DNA from: Piliocolobus tephrosceles
Taxonomy: Eukaryota > Chordata > Mammalia > Primates > Cercopithecidae
Length of the DNA: 64,000 nt
Assembly: GCF_002776525.5 (NCBI RefSeq)
Contig: NC_045436.1
Span: 9,679,294 to 9,743,293 of the forward strand
Reading direction: 5' to 3'
The notes under the pieces were generated by a model, which saw only the letters and a list, made by a program, of their open reading frames with translations, was not told the origin of the DNA and ran no database searches. The position numbers and the translations under genes were made by a program. Below, piece after piece: positions 1 to 12,993 of the stretch; the stretch's first letter is position 1; each line of letters opens with the position of its first letter.

Positions 1-3000
1 ACAGAAAACTGAAATCATATTAACCACACTCTTGGACCATAGAGCAATGAAAATATAAATCAATACTAAGAAGATAGATCAAAGCCACACAATTACATGG
101 AAATTAAACAATCTACTCCTGAATGACTTCTGGGTAAACAATAAAATTAAGACCAAAATCAAGAACTTCATTGAAATTAGTGAAAACAAACATACAACAT
201 ACTACAATCTCTGGGACACAGCTAAAGCAGTGCTAATAGGAACGTTTATAGCACTAAAAAATGCCCACATTACTAAGTTAGAGAGATCTCAAATTAACAG
301 CAAAACAAATTTAACTCCTATAGGAACAAGGAAAACAACAGTACACCAACCCCAAGCTAGCAAAAGACAGGAAACAACCAAAATCAGAGCTGAACTGAAT
401 GAAACTGAGTCATGAAAAACCATACAAAACACTAACAAAATCACAAATTGTTTTTTTTTTTTTGAAAGAATAAATAAGATAGATCAACCACTAGAATAAT
501 AAAAAATGGAGAGAAGATCCAAATAAACCCAACCAGCAATAACAAAGGGGACATCACCACTGACCCTGCATAAATACAAAAAAGAATCAGAGACAAGTAC
601 AAAAATGTCTGTGCACCCAAACTAGAAAACCAAGAATAAATGCATAAATTCCTGGAAATATGCAAGTTCCCTACACTGAACCAGGAATAAATTCAAACCC
701 TGTAATAACCGATACAAAATTTCAAAATTGATTCAGTAATAAAAAGTCTACTAACCAGAAACAGCCCAGGTCCAGACAAATTGAAAGTCAAATTCTACTA
801 GATATATAAAGAATAGCTGGGACCATGAATACTGAAACTATTCCAAACGACTCAGGAGGAGGGATTCCTCCCTACTCATTGTATGAGACCAGCATGATCC
901 TCATACCAAAACCTGGCAAGATAACAAAAAAAGAAAACTTCAGGCCAATAACCTTGATTAACATATATGCAAAAATTCTCGACAAAACACAAGAAAACTG
1001 AATCTAGCAGCACATCAAAAAGTGAATCAACCATGATCAAATAGGCCTTATCACTAGGATGCAAGTTTGAGTGAACATATACAAATCAACAATTGTAATT
1101 TATCACATAAACATAACAAAAAACAAAACCCACATAATCATTGCAGTAAATACAGAAAAGCCTTTTGATAGCATTTAGCATCCCTTCATGTTGAAAAACC
1201 TCAACAGACTTGGCATTGAAGGAACATACCTCAAAATAATAAGATCCATCTGTGACAAATTCATAGCCAACATCATACTGAATAGTCAAAAGCTGGAGGC
1301 ATTCCCCTTGAGAACCAGAACAAGGCAAGGATGCCCTCTCTCCCCACTCTTATTCAACACAGGAATGGAAGTCTTAGCCAGTGCATTCAGGTAAGATAAA
1401 TAAATAAAGGCATCCAAATAGGAAGAAAGGAAGTCAAGCACTCCCAGTTTGCAGATGATATTTTACACCTAGAAAACCCCACAGTGTCTGCCCCAAAGTT
1501 CTATATCTGATAAACAACTTCAGCAAAGGTTCTGGAAACAAAAATGAATCTACAAAATCAGTAGCATTTCTATAAATAATTAATGTCCCAGCTGAGTGCT
1601 GAATTGAGAACACAATCCTGTTCACAATAGCCACAAAACAAGATAAAATATCCAAGAATGCAGATAATCAGGGAAGCAAAATATCTCTATACAACAATGA
1701 CAAAACAGTTCTGAAAGAAATCAGAGATGACACAAACAAGTGGAAAAACATTCCATGCTCATGAATAGCAAAAATCAGTATAGTTAAAATGGCCATACTG
1801 CCCAAAGCAAATTACAGATTTACTGCTATTCCTATCAAATTACCAATGACATTTTTTCGCAGAATTAGAAAAGAAACATTCTAAAATTCATATAGAACCA
1901 AAAAAGAGACCAAATAGACAAAGCAATCCTAAGCAAAAAGAACAAATCTGAAAGTATCACATTACCTGACTTCAAATTATACTACAAGGCTCCAGTAACC
2001 AAAACAGCATGGTACTGGTACAAAAACAGATACATAGACCAATGGAACAGAATAGAGAGCTCAGAAATACGGCTGCATGTCTACAATCATCTGGTCTTTG
2101 ACAGAGTTAACAAAAACAAGCAATGGAAACAGGACTTTATTCAGAAAATTGGAGTGGGAAAACTGGCTAGCCATATGCAGACAATTGAAACTGGATCCCT
2201 TCCTTGCACCATGTAAAAAACTCAACTCAAGATGGATTAAAGACTTAAATGTAAAACCTAAAACTGTAAAAACCCTTGAGGAAAACCTAGGAAATATCAC
2301 TCTAGACATGGGCTTTGTGAAAGATTTTATGACAAAGACACCAAAGCAATTGCAACAGAAATAAAAATTGACAAATGGGATCTAATTAAACTGAGAGCTT
2401 CTGCACAGCAAAAGAAACTATCAACAGAGTAAACAGACAGCCTATAGAATGGGAGAAAATATTTGCAAACTATGCATCCAACAAAGATTTAATATCTAGA
2501 ATCTGTAAGGACTTCAACAAATTAACATACCAAAACCAAACAACCCCATTAAAAGGTGGGCAAAGTAGATGACCACTTTTCAAAACAAGACATATATATG
2601 TCCAAGCATATGAAAAAATTCTTATAATCACTAATCATCAGAGAAACACAAATCAAAATCGTAATGAAATACCATCTCACAGCAGTCAGAATGGCAATTA
2701 TTAAAGTCCAAAAATCACAAATGCTGGCAAGGCTATGGAAAAAAGGGAACTCGTATATATTGTTGATGAGAATGCAAATTATTTCAGCCACTATGGAAAG
2801 CAGTTTGGTGACTTCTCAAAGAACCTGAAACAGAACTACCAATTGATCCAGCAGTCGCATTATTGGGTACATACTAAAAGGAATATAAATCATTCTACCA
2901 TAAAGACAAATGCATGTGTATGTTCACTACAGCACTATTCACAATAGCAAAGACATGGAATCAATCTGAATGCACATCGACAGTAGCCCAGATAAAGAAA

Positions 3001-3413
3001 ATGTGGTACATATACACAATGGAATACTACACTGCCATAAAAAGAACAAGATTGTGTCCTTTGCAACAACTTGGATGAAGGTGGAGGCTGTTATCCAAAG
3101 TGAAGTGAACTAATGCAGGAACAGAGATCTAAAACTTTTAAGTGGGGACTAAACACTGAATACACATGGACACAAAGAGGGGAACAACAGACACTGGGGC
3201 CTACTTGAGGGTGGATGGTGGGCAGAAGGTGAGGATCGAAAAACTACTTTTTGAGCGCTTTGCTTATTACCTGGGTAATGAAATAACATGTACACCAAAC
3301 CCCTGTGACATGAAACTTATCTACCCCTGAAACTAGAATCAAAGAAACTAGAAACTGAAAGTAGAAACATGTACCCCTGAAACTAGAATAAAAGTTTTTA
3401 AAAAGTTAAAAAG
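1..3413 (+). mobile_element. LINE-1, 3' half (ORF2 remnant and 3' UTR)
   Basis: Sense-strand L1 entering from the left edge. The order matches L1 ORF2: the end of the endonuclease region, then reverse transcriptase with a readable FADD active-site motif at 1448-1459, then the C-terminal region up to about 2950. The 3' UTR follows, with the typical ACTGGGGCCTACTTGAGGG block near 3194, and an A-rich tail ends near 3413. The reading frame is broken by many stops and frameshifts, so no protein can be made; the longest open pieces are 60-95 codons. Divergence is moderate, suggesting an L1PB/L1MA-age copy rather than a recent L1PA. The subfamily is my estimate; the L1 call is secure. Confidence 0.95.
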
Positions 3414-4148
3414 ATTTCAGAATCACCTACTGTCAAGATTCTGGAAGATATATTTTGCAAAATGGAATGCTAATCCTTTGAAGACTGCATTATATCTACA
3501 TCAACATGTTCTGTGTGCTTTTATGGAATCAGAAAGTAAAGGGCTCTGCGAATCATAATGTTGGGGTAATGCCACTATTGTTCTACCATTCTGTCAGTCA
3601 ACAAATAGGGAGAATCGATTCTGCTTCTGTGTTTAGTTAAATACATCTGCAAATTGTTAATTTCTAAAGATACACAGTATAAACTCAGGAGGGACAGCCA
3701 GATGAGTATTTAAATATGACAGTCATTTTTGCATAACTCTTATAAAAATATTCCAGACCATGAATGTCTGCATCTGGATGATGAGAGTAAATAATATTTC
3801 CTAAGAATTCTCTAAAATGAGCATTATTTTAATAGATGATTTAGTTCTAAAAGCTAAAATACTAATAGAAGTATACCATAATCAGACATCCGTATCTCAT
3901 TTTGGTGAATATCTTTTCTAGTATGGCTGCTATATAAAAATACTGCTTTCAGAAAAAAGGAAAAGAGTAGAAAGCAATAAGTCAGAAATAGTTTTAGGCA
4001 AGGCACAGCATTAGTGGATTCTGAGAATTGGATCCCAGAACAAAGTTCTGAAAGTATTAGTTTCCCTTCTAAACTTGCTTCTGGAGGTCTCATATTCTAT
4101 TCTCTAAGGGTCCTGTAAGCAGCAAGAGAGGTAGCTAGATTGTTGAAA
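3414..4148. other. unique AT-rich sequence, no feature seen
   Basis: Sequence between the L1 tail and the next Alu. I see no coding frame, repeat family or structured element. The 79-codon open frame on the minus strand near 3854-4093 has no recognisable domain and begins and ends in non-coding-looking DNA. Confidence 0.5.
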
Positions 4149-4161
4149 GTATTTTGGTACT

Positions 4162-4456
4162 CTTTTTTTTTTTTTGAGATGAAGTCTCCCCCAGTGGCCC
4201 ACACTGGAGTGCGGTGGCGCGATCTCGGCTCACTGCAAGCTCCGCCTACCGGGTTTACGCCATTCTCCTGCCTCAGTCTCCCGAATAGCTGGGACTACAG
4301 GCACCCGCCACCTTGCCCGGCTAATTTTTTGTATTTTTAGTAGAGACGGGGTTTCACCATGTTAGCCAGGATGGTCTCGATCTCCTGACCTTGTGATCCG
4401 CCTGTCTCGGCCTCCCAAAGTGCTGGGATTACAGGCTTGAGCCACCGAGCCCGGCC
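4162..4456 (-). mobile_element. AluY, full length, antisense
   Basis: Full-length dimeric Alu in antisense orientation: poly-T first, both arms, ending in the complement of the GGCCGGGC start. Flanking copies of TATTTTGGTACTC (before) and TATTTTGCTACTC (after) form a target-site duplication with one mismatch, confirming a single retrotransposition event. The sequence is AluY-like, with the monkey-type ending GGCTTGAGCCACC. Confidence 0.95.
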
Positions 4457-4876
4457 TATTTTGCTACTCTTGATCCCTGTCTTCTATCCATAGGAGGAAA
4501 GACTTGTGAGTAAGCAGGTGCCACAGCTGTTGCAGATCATTAGGATCCTTCTCTCAAGATAACTCCAGGCCTGACTACTGCCCAGGGTGACCAAGGATGG
4601 CTTCCTATCCAGGACCATGGGACAAAAAGGATTTTCACTCTGTGTTTCATCCAGCATTTCCGTCACATAAAAATGAAAGACTTTCAACATACTTAAGTCA
4701 GCAAACAATAGAAACACAGTCGAAAGAATGGGGGAGGCGTCATATGTACTGTCTTTAGTTTGTCAGAAATCTCAGAAGTAATTTTTTTCAGTGAAAAATA
4801 AAGAAATAAAATATAGAGACAAATGTGTGAGAAAAGAAAAGTTGGAGCTTTGAGAAAGAACAACTAAAATCTCTGT

Positions 4877-5212
4877 CCTTTTTCTTTTTTTCTGAGACAG
4901 GATCTCGTTCTGTCACCCAGGCTGGAGTGCAGTGGTGCCATTTAGGCTCACTACAACTTCTGCCTCCTGGACCCAAGCAATTCACTGACCTCAGCCTCCT
5001 GAGTAGCTAGGACTACAGGCAAGTGCCACCAAGCTTGGCTAATTGTTTTTTGTTTGTTTGTTGTTTGTTTGCTTGCTTGCTTGTTTGCTTTTTGTAGAGA
5101 CAAGGTTTTGCCATGTTGCCCAGGCTGGTCTCAAAATCCTGGCCTCAGGCAATCCACCCTCCTCAGCCTCCCAAAGTGCTGGGATTATAGGTGCAAGCCA
5201 CTGTGCCTGGCC
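4877..5212 (-). mobile_element. older Alu (J/S class), antisense, with expanded TTTG/CTTG linker
   Basis: Antisense Alu flanked by perfect target-site duplications AAAATCTCTGT at 4866-4876 and 5213-5223. It is more diverged than its neighbour at 4162. The mid-element A-rich linker has expanded into a TTTG/CTTG simple repeat (about 5044-5092), making the copy longer than the usual 300 bases. Open frames here are translations of Alu sequence and not genes. Confidence 0.95.
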
Positions 5213-5223
5213 AAAATCTCTGT

Positions 5224-6253
5224 ACTCTTGAATGGAAACTGTCCCACATATTTTGAGAGTGATCTGTTGATTGCTGAGTCATTCAGGGAGACAGGCACAC
5301 TATGGAGGTCCATTTGTAATGCTGAACCCTCCTGGGAAGTCCACAGGCCTGAAAAAAGACAATTGCTCTCTTTGCACTCCTCATCCTTAATGTCAAAGAA
5401 GACAGTTGGATGTAAGAGTATCACATCTTCAACTATCATGAGGAAGGTGACACAAAGCCTAAATATTAGGGAATATACTTGGAAAAGGTGGAGGTGGGGA
5501 AGGCTTTCCACTTTTATAGAGTATCTGCATTGCCAACAAGAGATATTGAGTTAACTACAATAGTTTGTATAAGATATTTTTAATTTGGGAAGAATAATAT
5601 GAGACGGCAACAGATGCTCCCAAGATTAATGCATATCAAAGAGACACGTTAATAATAATACTTAGACCCTGGACGGAAGCATGGAATTTACAAACTTCAT
5701 TACACCAAACCTTATTTGCAAATCTGATACCTACCTTAAACTCTGTGTTATACAAAAGCCAAGAACATATATTTTATTCTCGCACTTCTAGGAAGAATAG
5801 GGTACTTAACAATGAATAGGTTATCTAAAAGTGCATGACAAATAAGTTAACGCATAAATACATGAAAAAAACTATAAAATTAAATTAATGAATATAGTCT
5901 TACAGAGATGTGATTACATTCATTTAGTTTCGTAAGAACTTAAACAAGGTCCAATTTTGACCAATAATATATAAAGAAAAAGCCAGAAGAGTACCGGTCT
6001 TCATGGAATTCACAATCTCAGAGGTAACAGTTGTATTACGAGACCATTTTTTCAGAAAGGATAAGATGGGATAAGGTAGCACTTCTGGGCGTCCACTGCC
6101 TCATTTCTAAAGTAGAGGATTTGGAATAATTATGGACATTTCTTCTAACTCCATGGTCCTGCAACTACTGTAACTACGATGATTACGAGGACTAGAAGAA
6201 GTGAAAGAAAACACCTGCTTTTTCTACTTCATAGCCCCCAAGTTGATTAACTT
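5224..6253. other. unique AT-rich sequence, no gene seen
   Basis: No repeat family or conserved domain is recognised. Overlapping open frames at 5054-5554 (plus) and 5185-5511 (minus) run partly into the neighbouring Alu and carry no motif. Confidence 0.45.
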
Positions 6254-6269
6254 AGAAAATGTCTCTTGA

Positions 6270-6572
6270 GGCCGGGCGCGGTGACTCAAGCCTGTAATCC
6301 CAGCACTTTGGGAGGCCGAGACGGGTGGATCACGAGGTCAGGAGATCGAGACCATCCTGGCTAACACGGCGAAACCCCGTCTCTACTGAAAAATACAAAA
6401 AAAAACTAGCCGGGCGAGGTGGCGGCGCCTGTAGTCCCAGCTACTCGGGAGGCTGAGGCAGGAGAATGGCGTAAACCCAGGAGGCGGAGCTTGCAGTGAG
6501 CTGAGATCCGGCCACTGCACTCCCGCCTGGGCGACAGAGCAAGACACCGTCTCAAAAAAAAAAAAGAAAGAA
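6270..6572 (+). mobile_element. AluY of Old World monkey type, sense
   Basis: Full-length sense Alu with the monkey-lineage signature: CTAGCCGGGCGAGGTGG in the middle, GGCGTAAACCC and GAGATCCGGCCACTGC in the right arm. The tail is poly-A with AAAG interruptions. Perfect 16-base target-site duplications AGAAAATGTCTCTTGA flank it (6254-6269 and 6573-6588). Little diverged, therefore young. One of the clearest lineage markers in the window. Confidence 0.96.
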
Positions 6573-6789
6573 AGAAAATGTCTCTTGAAATTTCACTGAG
6601 TACAGCTGTTTTTGTTGACAAGAAATAGCTGTTGAACTTTCAGAGACTGTCTACATTGCACTGTTCTTAAAAGCAACCATAATTAAATAGTGCTTTTGGT
6701 AAAGCTCATTAAGATAATCATAAACTACATACATTTAATTGGAAGTTATTATAAAAGCATTTCTCCTTTATTTATACGATCCAATTACA

Positions 6790-6960
6790 CTGGTGCTTAA
6801 TTACTCTGTTGTCCTGTATCTCTTTGTCTTATCTCTGTTAACTATCTAGTCTGTGAGTCTGACACCTTGCTTTTATTTTCACAGTGCGTAACACTGTGCC
6901 AGGTACATAGTATGTCGATAATAATAATTATTGAAACTAACTTCCTTATTGGTTATACAT
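6790..6960 (+). mobile_element. L2 3' end remnant
   Basis: Contains the L2-like order 'ctagtctgtgagtctgaca ... cactgtgccaggtacatagta ... ataattattgaa', matching the conserved 3' end of L2 LINEs. Strongly diverged; boundaries approximate. Confidence 0.55.
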
Positions 6961-6999
6961 CTATGCTAATAAGCTAAATAAACAAAAGTTTTACATTGA

Positions 7000-7115
7000 T
7001 AAAAACTAATTGTTGTATTTCATTATACTAGGGATTTCTTTCTTTTTTGTGTAATTTTTCTGAATTTTCCAAAGTATTTACAATAGATATGTAGTACTTA
7101 TATAATCAGTAAGAG
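7000..7115 (+). mobile_element. possible old L1M 3' end
   Basis: TTTTTCTGAATTTTCC, then a stretch ending in TTATATAATCAGTAAGAGA, resembles the 3' terminus of old L1M elements. A similar ending occurs at 58400-58485, where the L1 context is clearer. Weak call. Confidence 0.35.
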
Positions 7116-8089
7116 ACATTTTATACAGCATTTCTGGAAAATGTGTACACAATACTATGGGAATGTATAAAAGTTAATGACAAAATAACACAGCACTAAA
7201 AACAAAACAAGAAAGTAAAAAGAACTAGCAAGAGAGTAGAATAAGTTAAATATTTTAATAATTGAAGAGGAAAATTTTTAAATGTTCATAAACACTCAAA
7301 AATAATCCATATATTTCTATCATTTTAAAGATAAACCCCATCAATTCCATGAACCAAATAAAATTATTACAAATATGCATAATCCAGGTGGTTACAAATA
7401 ATGGATAATGAAATCAGTGGGATAATGTTACAGTTGTCAGGCCCAAGGGCAAAATAAACTATTTCAGCGAAAGGAAGTACATAGAATTGTGTAGGTTAAG
7501 GAAACTTGTTGATAAATTTTTCTGTCCTTTATAGACAATGAAAATAAAATTCATTGTCATGTTTAACACTGAGTTTCTCCATCAGATTATGGTCAAATAA
7601 GTGTCAGTGTGATCGAAAGGGATGTGTGTCAATGGATTAGAAAAACTTACATTCAAAGTATAATTAAATATCAATGAAGATGAATTAATCTTCATATCTC
7701 ACCTTCCCAAACCAATAGTATGTATTAGTATTCTAAGGATAAGGCTCCCTAGAGTGGCTGAAGGTCACAATTCCCCAGCTACTCAGAGACTTCCAGAGAG
7801 TCAATATTCTTCCAACTCACCATTCTTATCCCAAGAAAGGCACAAGATGAAGGATGAAATGCTCAGACAGTTTTTAAAGGAAATGTAGGAACCAGCCCTG
7901 TGATTAAAGCTTATTCCACTATTTTTCACTCACTTAGCAACTCAGATTATGATCTGTAAGGGAGGGAAAATAAAAGTCGGTGCACAGTGCAGTCCTGAAA
8001 CAGAAGCGGGATTATTTGCGTCTTCTGTGCAATTCTGTCCCACATATAGAAAGTCTTGACAGGCTGAAATTCAGAATGATAAAGATAAG
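7116..8089. other. unique AT-rich sequence, no feature seen
   Basis: No recognisable gene or repeat. Only short stop-rich frames. Confidence 0.45.
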
Positions 8090-8300
8090 TACATATATAT
8101 ATATCATTCTTCTCACAAATTCTCCCTACCTCTTTTGTGACTAAAAGAATGATCTATGTAAATCTTCATTTGTAACAAGTTACTTGTTATCTTGTATCTA
8201 CTCACTCCAATTGGAAGTTAGATTCAAAAATAATTAATAGCATGGTACCCTTTACATGTTTGACTCTCAAATATTTACTGGATGAATGATTAAATGATAC
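8090..8300 (+). mobile_element. L2 3' end remnant
   Basis: Diverged match to the L2 3' end (ACTCACTCCAATTGGAAGTTAG ordering, then AAATATTTACTGGATGAATG, the usual 'aataaatatttgttgaatgaatg' ending). A short TATATATA run sits at the left edge. Confidence 0.5.
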
Positions 8301-10684
8301 TTAGAAAAAACAGTATTTATTCTAAGTTATCATAACCATATAAATGTATTGTGTATTAATATATATTGCTAAAGCCATCTTAGATGCTATATATAAGTAT
8401 CAATGTTTGTTTGAAACAGCATTTTAAAATTTTGTTATTTTTAATTTTTCTGAGTACATAGTAAGTGTATATTAGACATATCACTTTTGATGTAAAAGAC
8501 TGATTGAAAGGATACTTATAAACAACTGAGATTTTAAAAAGTAATTGTGTTTTTCAAAATGCAATAAAAATAATTTTGTTGAAATACTAAGAATATTTCT
8601 TTTTTGCCATGTGAGTTTCAAAACAGTTATCCAAAAGCTACAAGAAATCATATTCCAAAATTTATGTACACAGTTCTCTACATATGGTAGCTTTCCTGAA
8701 CCAGAACGTAGCAGAGCATGAAAAGGTCTATTTTATGAGTCAGAACCTGACTCCAGCCACTGCTGGTATATCAACTTCACTCCAGTTACTTGATAATACA
8801 AGGCCACCATGGTGCCAGTGGTCGTTTCATGCTCAGTGAGCCTCATGGGGCTGAGAGAGCAGTCTATTTTTCCACATGTCATCTTCCAAGTTGCCACTTA
8901 CACTCTTAAGCTGGTTATATGAACAGTAAGTCAGCTGAATTTTGTAGTGTATTAAAACTTAGGAAAGTGGACATAAACAGGCTGTAACTATTTATTGTAG
9001 TTGCCTTTATTTTTAAAAGCTTAATGAAATGGCCACCATTTATAATTTTTTCTGAACAACCAAACAATCGAAGCATTTGCTTTGGTAATGATTAGCCTTT
9101 GATTAAACGAAATAAAATCATACTGATTTCAAATGTATTTTTCCTCCTTTTACTGGTCAGTGCTATGGAGTACAGATATATAGGCTTTTGCCAAACATAG
9201 GCCTAATCACCAGCATTTTGGAAAATGTTGGCAGGACAACATTATTATGTAGACTAAATTAAAAGGAGAATTGTATAAAACAACTATGTTTTGAAATGCA
9301 CCATAATCTTAGGATTGCTTCAAAGGAGACACTGTGTATGCTCTAGCTTGGATCATATATCCTTTTATCACTTCGTGGCTATCAGTGTTATCTCTCTAAA
9401 TTTAATGATCTGTATGAAATAAATGAAAATATTTCCCATAACATCCGATGGTATGAATAAAGAAACATTTTTTATAAAGAATGACCCAATAAAAGTCAAA
9501 TATAATGAGACTATATTGTTATTGGTTCTTCCATGAGATTATATAATGTTTCTTTTCTACAAATAAGAAGAGAAATAGTTGGGGACATGCTATCAAATAT
9601 CTTAAACAAAAGCAACCAACAACATACATATAGACATCTGAAACAAAGCAGAATAAAAAAATCAGAGTATTTTCTATTAATATTATCTATTAATATATGA
9701 TGTACATATGAAAAATGTGTTTATTCTCTTTTAAATAATGAACTTCAAAACATAGACATGTTCCCAGTTTTTTCCAGTAGGCTTATGGTCACATAGGGTA
9801 CAAGTGAAAGTTGATGACACCAAAGAACATAAAAGTGAGAAGTAAAAAAATAAAAAAGTTATACCATGGTAAGCAATTTTATACTCAATTATTTTGATTT
9901 AATTACATTAATTCGAGTACTTTTTCCTATTTAAAATTCTTCTTTCAATCAATAATGACAAGTTAAAAATCATAGTGAAGAGAAGAATTAATGGTCACCA
10001 AATATGCAGGTAGGAGAAACCATCTCATAATGTTTGCATTTTAAAATTTTTGATTGTTTCAAAGCTCCAATTACAAAGATATTGTAGCTGTACTGAATAA
10101 TCAATTACTGCATTCGTAAAATTTAAAGTTTTATCTCAATTTATTAATATGAAGCCAGTATTAAAATGCTAATTAAAATAATTCATAAAGTGTCTGAAAG
10201 ATAGAAAATAGATTTTAATTTAAAAATTCATGAGAGATAAAGGAAACCTCCAAGGAGAATCTTCTTTCCTCCCCTCTTTATGGTCATCAGCTAAAAGCTG
10301 ATGAAGGCAATATAATTCCAGTAGGATTAGTTTAGCTAGTTCTGACTTTCCTTAGCAATCTAAACCCAGAATCAGCTTCATGGAGCAAATTATAATTTTA
10401 CATGCCAGAAATATTTACCCTGAAGATGTGGCCCACTAAAGTACTCAGCATTCAATGAAATCCTAGATTGTCTAAGGCTAAGAAGTCTACACAATCCTAG
10501 ATTGTCTAAGGCTGATTGTATATTGGCTTCTTAACCAACATACAATTATAAACTAGTATATAATTCAAACTATAATAATTCAAACTAGTCACTCATTACT
10601 AATCAGGGAACTCTAATATCATCTAAGGAAGAATCAACAGCATAAATAAATTTCCACAATTATTCTACTTTAATACAGCTGCCA
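8301..10684. other. unique AT-rich sequence
   Basis: About 2.4 kb of AT-rich DNA with no recognised repeat family, coding frame or structured RNA. It contains a short local duplication at 10459-10513, described separately. Confidence 0.45.
10459..10513. repeat. local direct duplication, 34-base period
   Basis: A 21-base stretch at 10459-10479 recurs exactly at 10493-10513 (34-base offset). The 13 bases between the copies (AAGAAGTCTACAC) are not repeated. Just downstream, AATTCAAACTA also occurs twice (about 10562-10588). Looks like slippage or local duplication rather than an interspersed repeat. Confidence 0.85.
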
Positions 10685-10890
10685 AAAAACAGAGCAAAAA
10701 TTCAGACTCCCAATTTTGGCTTCACTATTAACTACATGCGTTGCTGTTGGACAAGATTATTACGAACTTCAATTTCCTTATCTGAGAAATAAAAATACTA
10801 ATAGCTATATTATGGTGCCATGGCAAGTATTACAAATCACTTACAGTATTTTTGAAAATAGTGAACTGTTAAATAAATGTCAAATTTCAT
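10685..10890 (+). mobile_element. MIR SINE, sense
   Basis: The MIR core order is readable: a diverged 'gactcccaattttggcttcactattaact', then 'gttggacaagattattacgaacttcaatttccttatctgagaaataaaaatactaatag', corresponding to the MIR 'gggcaagttacttaacctctctgtgcctcagtttcctcatctgtaaaatgggg' segment. The 66-codon frame at 10716-10916 is a translation of this MIR. Confidence 0.75.
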
Positions 10891-11679
10891 CACAATTTTA
10901 TATACAGATAATATAATTACAATTTTATCATTACTCCAAATTGAATAATCTATGTATAGTAAAAAATCATTGGCTGTTTGTTTTGATAGCTTTTTTTATC
11001 TTTTGAAAATGTATTTGAGTATTAGGGAATATTACTTGGAAACTCAAGTCTTTAAAAATTCCTGATAGATGGTAACAACTTATTTGATGATATATAACTG
11101 ATTGTATTAGAAAAGAAATCTTTAAAATCATAATATAACCTTGCAGAGATATAGGAAATCTAGATGATTATTCTAAGAAATAACTATCATGGATTAAACT
11201 AAAATTTCTCATCCAGGAATTAAGTAATGAAGGACAGCTGTCTTAAACTTCTTCCCCCTCTTTTTTTCTAGTCTCATGCCTACTCCGTCTCTACATATAT
11301 TTAGAAGACAGATGGCAGGAATCGATAGAACAAGAACCTGAGGTGTGCATCACAAAAGGCTGCCTATGAAGAAATCCAGGTATTAAGCTTAGATATCTAC
11401 ATAAATCTATCTTAGCAATGGCTTTTAGAGCCATCTCTGATGTCATCCTGATTCATTATTCAATATTGCCACTTTAGCTTTTTTTAGGCAGAAACTACAA
11501 AATAAGTAGATACGGTCTCGGGAGAAACCCTGAGCATTATTTAAGTGGCATCAAATGCAAATTTCAAAGAAGTGAAGCTTGTTAGCTTATTTCATGTACT
11601 ACCCTCCAACACAGGGCTCCTCTGTGTGCCAGCTATTGAAAAAGTGAGAAATTTCTTCATGGTCCATGAAACAGGCAGA
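10891..11679. other. unique sequence, no feature seen
   Basis: No recognisable gene or repeat family. Confidence 0.4.
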
Positions 11680-12080
11680 ACCCCACTACCCCCCAGAAAT
11701 GTCCAAATCCCTGGAGCCTATTAGTTTGTTACTTCATATGGCAAAACAGACTTTGCAAATGTGATTATAAGACAAGAAACTTCAGAAGAGTTCTTGAGAG
11801 AAGAAACTTCAGAACAGTTAGAGAGATACGATGTTTGACTTCAGAAAATGGAGGAAGGGGGCCTCTGGCCAAGGAATGTCCTCTAGAAGCTGGAACATAC
11901 AAGTGAATGGATTATCTCCCAGAGTCTCTAGTAAGGAATATAGCCCTGTCCACATCTTGATTTTAGACCACTGAGACCTCTGTTAGAATTCCAGGTGACT
12001 GTAAGGCAATAAAATTCTGTTGTTTCAATCTACTTAAATTTACAGTAATTTGTTACAGCAGCAACAGTAAACTAATATAG
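11680..12080 (+). mobile_element. MLT1-type solo LTR (ERVL-MaLR), sense
   Basis: Matches the 3' part of MLT1-class LTRs in order: 'tttgttacttcatatggcaaaa', 'ctttgcaaatgtgatta', a GGAGGAAGGGGGCCTC block, 'ccacatcttgatttta', 'aataaaattctgttgttt' (polyadenylation region) and a terminal 'aatttgttacagcagcaacagtaaactaata'. An old solo LTR with no internal region seen. The exact subfamily is uncertain. Confidence 0.75.
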
Positions 12081-12990
12081 TGTAAAACTGTCCTGAGTAG
12101 TCAGATAATTGGCATCTTTGCCCCTTTACATCTAGTCCCAGAAACATACTCCTTGGTTACTGCCACAACTGAAAAGTCCCTCCAGGTTTCCAAGTGCCTT
12201 CAGGTAGTAGAGTACTAGGCCTGGCTGAAAACCACTGCATGAATGGACAGTGACTTGTAATAAAAATTGATAATGATATGATTAAATTCAAAGATAAATA
12301 TTAAAATATTTTGATAAACCTTACAAACCTTTAATTCATTTCTAGGCTTTATTTCCTAGCATCAATAAAACTTCTGCATCAAAACCATTTCACACTATAT
12401 TGTTTACATCTTTCAGTGAAATCTGTGGCAAGCAATTTTATTTTCAACTTCCAGGACAATACAAACCCATTTATCAAGGCAGCCATTAAGAAACCACTGC
12501 TAGAAGGGAATCCAATGGAGGTCCAAAGGAAGGAGAGGTGTATTTTGATCCTAAAGAAATATGAACACTATTTTAAAACTATTTAAAAACAAATGTAACA
12601 TGATTAACATTAAAAGCCCAGACAATTTTGAATTGTATTGATTCTTAATTCCATATACAAAATAAATAAATGAAAGATTCATTTTATTCTCCTAAGTAGT
12701 TGATCAAACAATAATATTTTGCTATTTTAAAATGCTATAACTAATATTTTTAAATATTAAATTATATGTCATTTGTATCTTACAAACATAACCCATGTTA
12801 ATCACAGTCATATAGTTTTTCAAACAGCAAGACTTTAAGCTCTAATAAGTAATATCAAATTTCAAATAACATAGTGAGTATTAACTACTCAGTTAAAAAA
12901 TATGAGCCAAGAATGCTGGTGTGAACACACGAATTGTTTCTTGTTTTCTCCTCAAAATATGTATCTTATAAACCAGTATGAAAGTGAAAG
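12081..12990. other. unique AT-rich sequence, no feature seen
   Basis: No recognisable gene or repeat; only short stop-rich frames. Confidence 0.4.
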
Positions 12991-12993
12991 TGT

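Noticed and set aside
1188..2364. Open frames with reverse-transcriptase-like peptides
   Set aside because: They are fragments of the decayed L1 ORF2 and not host genes.
4140..5231. Frames rich in 'LPSSWDYR' and 'FLVETGFHHV'-type peptides here and at 13054, 16499, 23412, 31740, 46286, 53333, 55765 and 59653
   Set aside because: These are translations of Alu sequence, a well-known source of false open frames.
5054..5554. 166-codon frame
   Set aside because: The first third is Alu translation and the rest has no domain; a minus-strand frame overlaps it.
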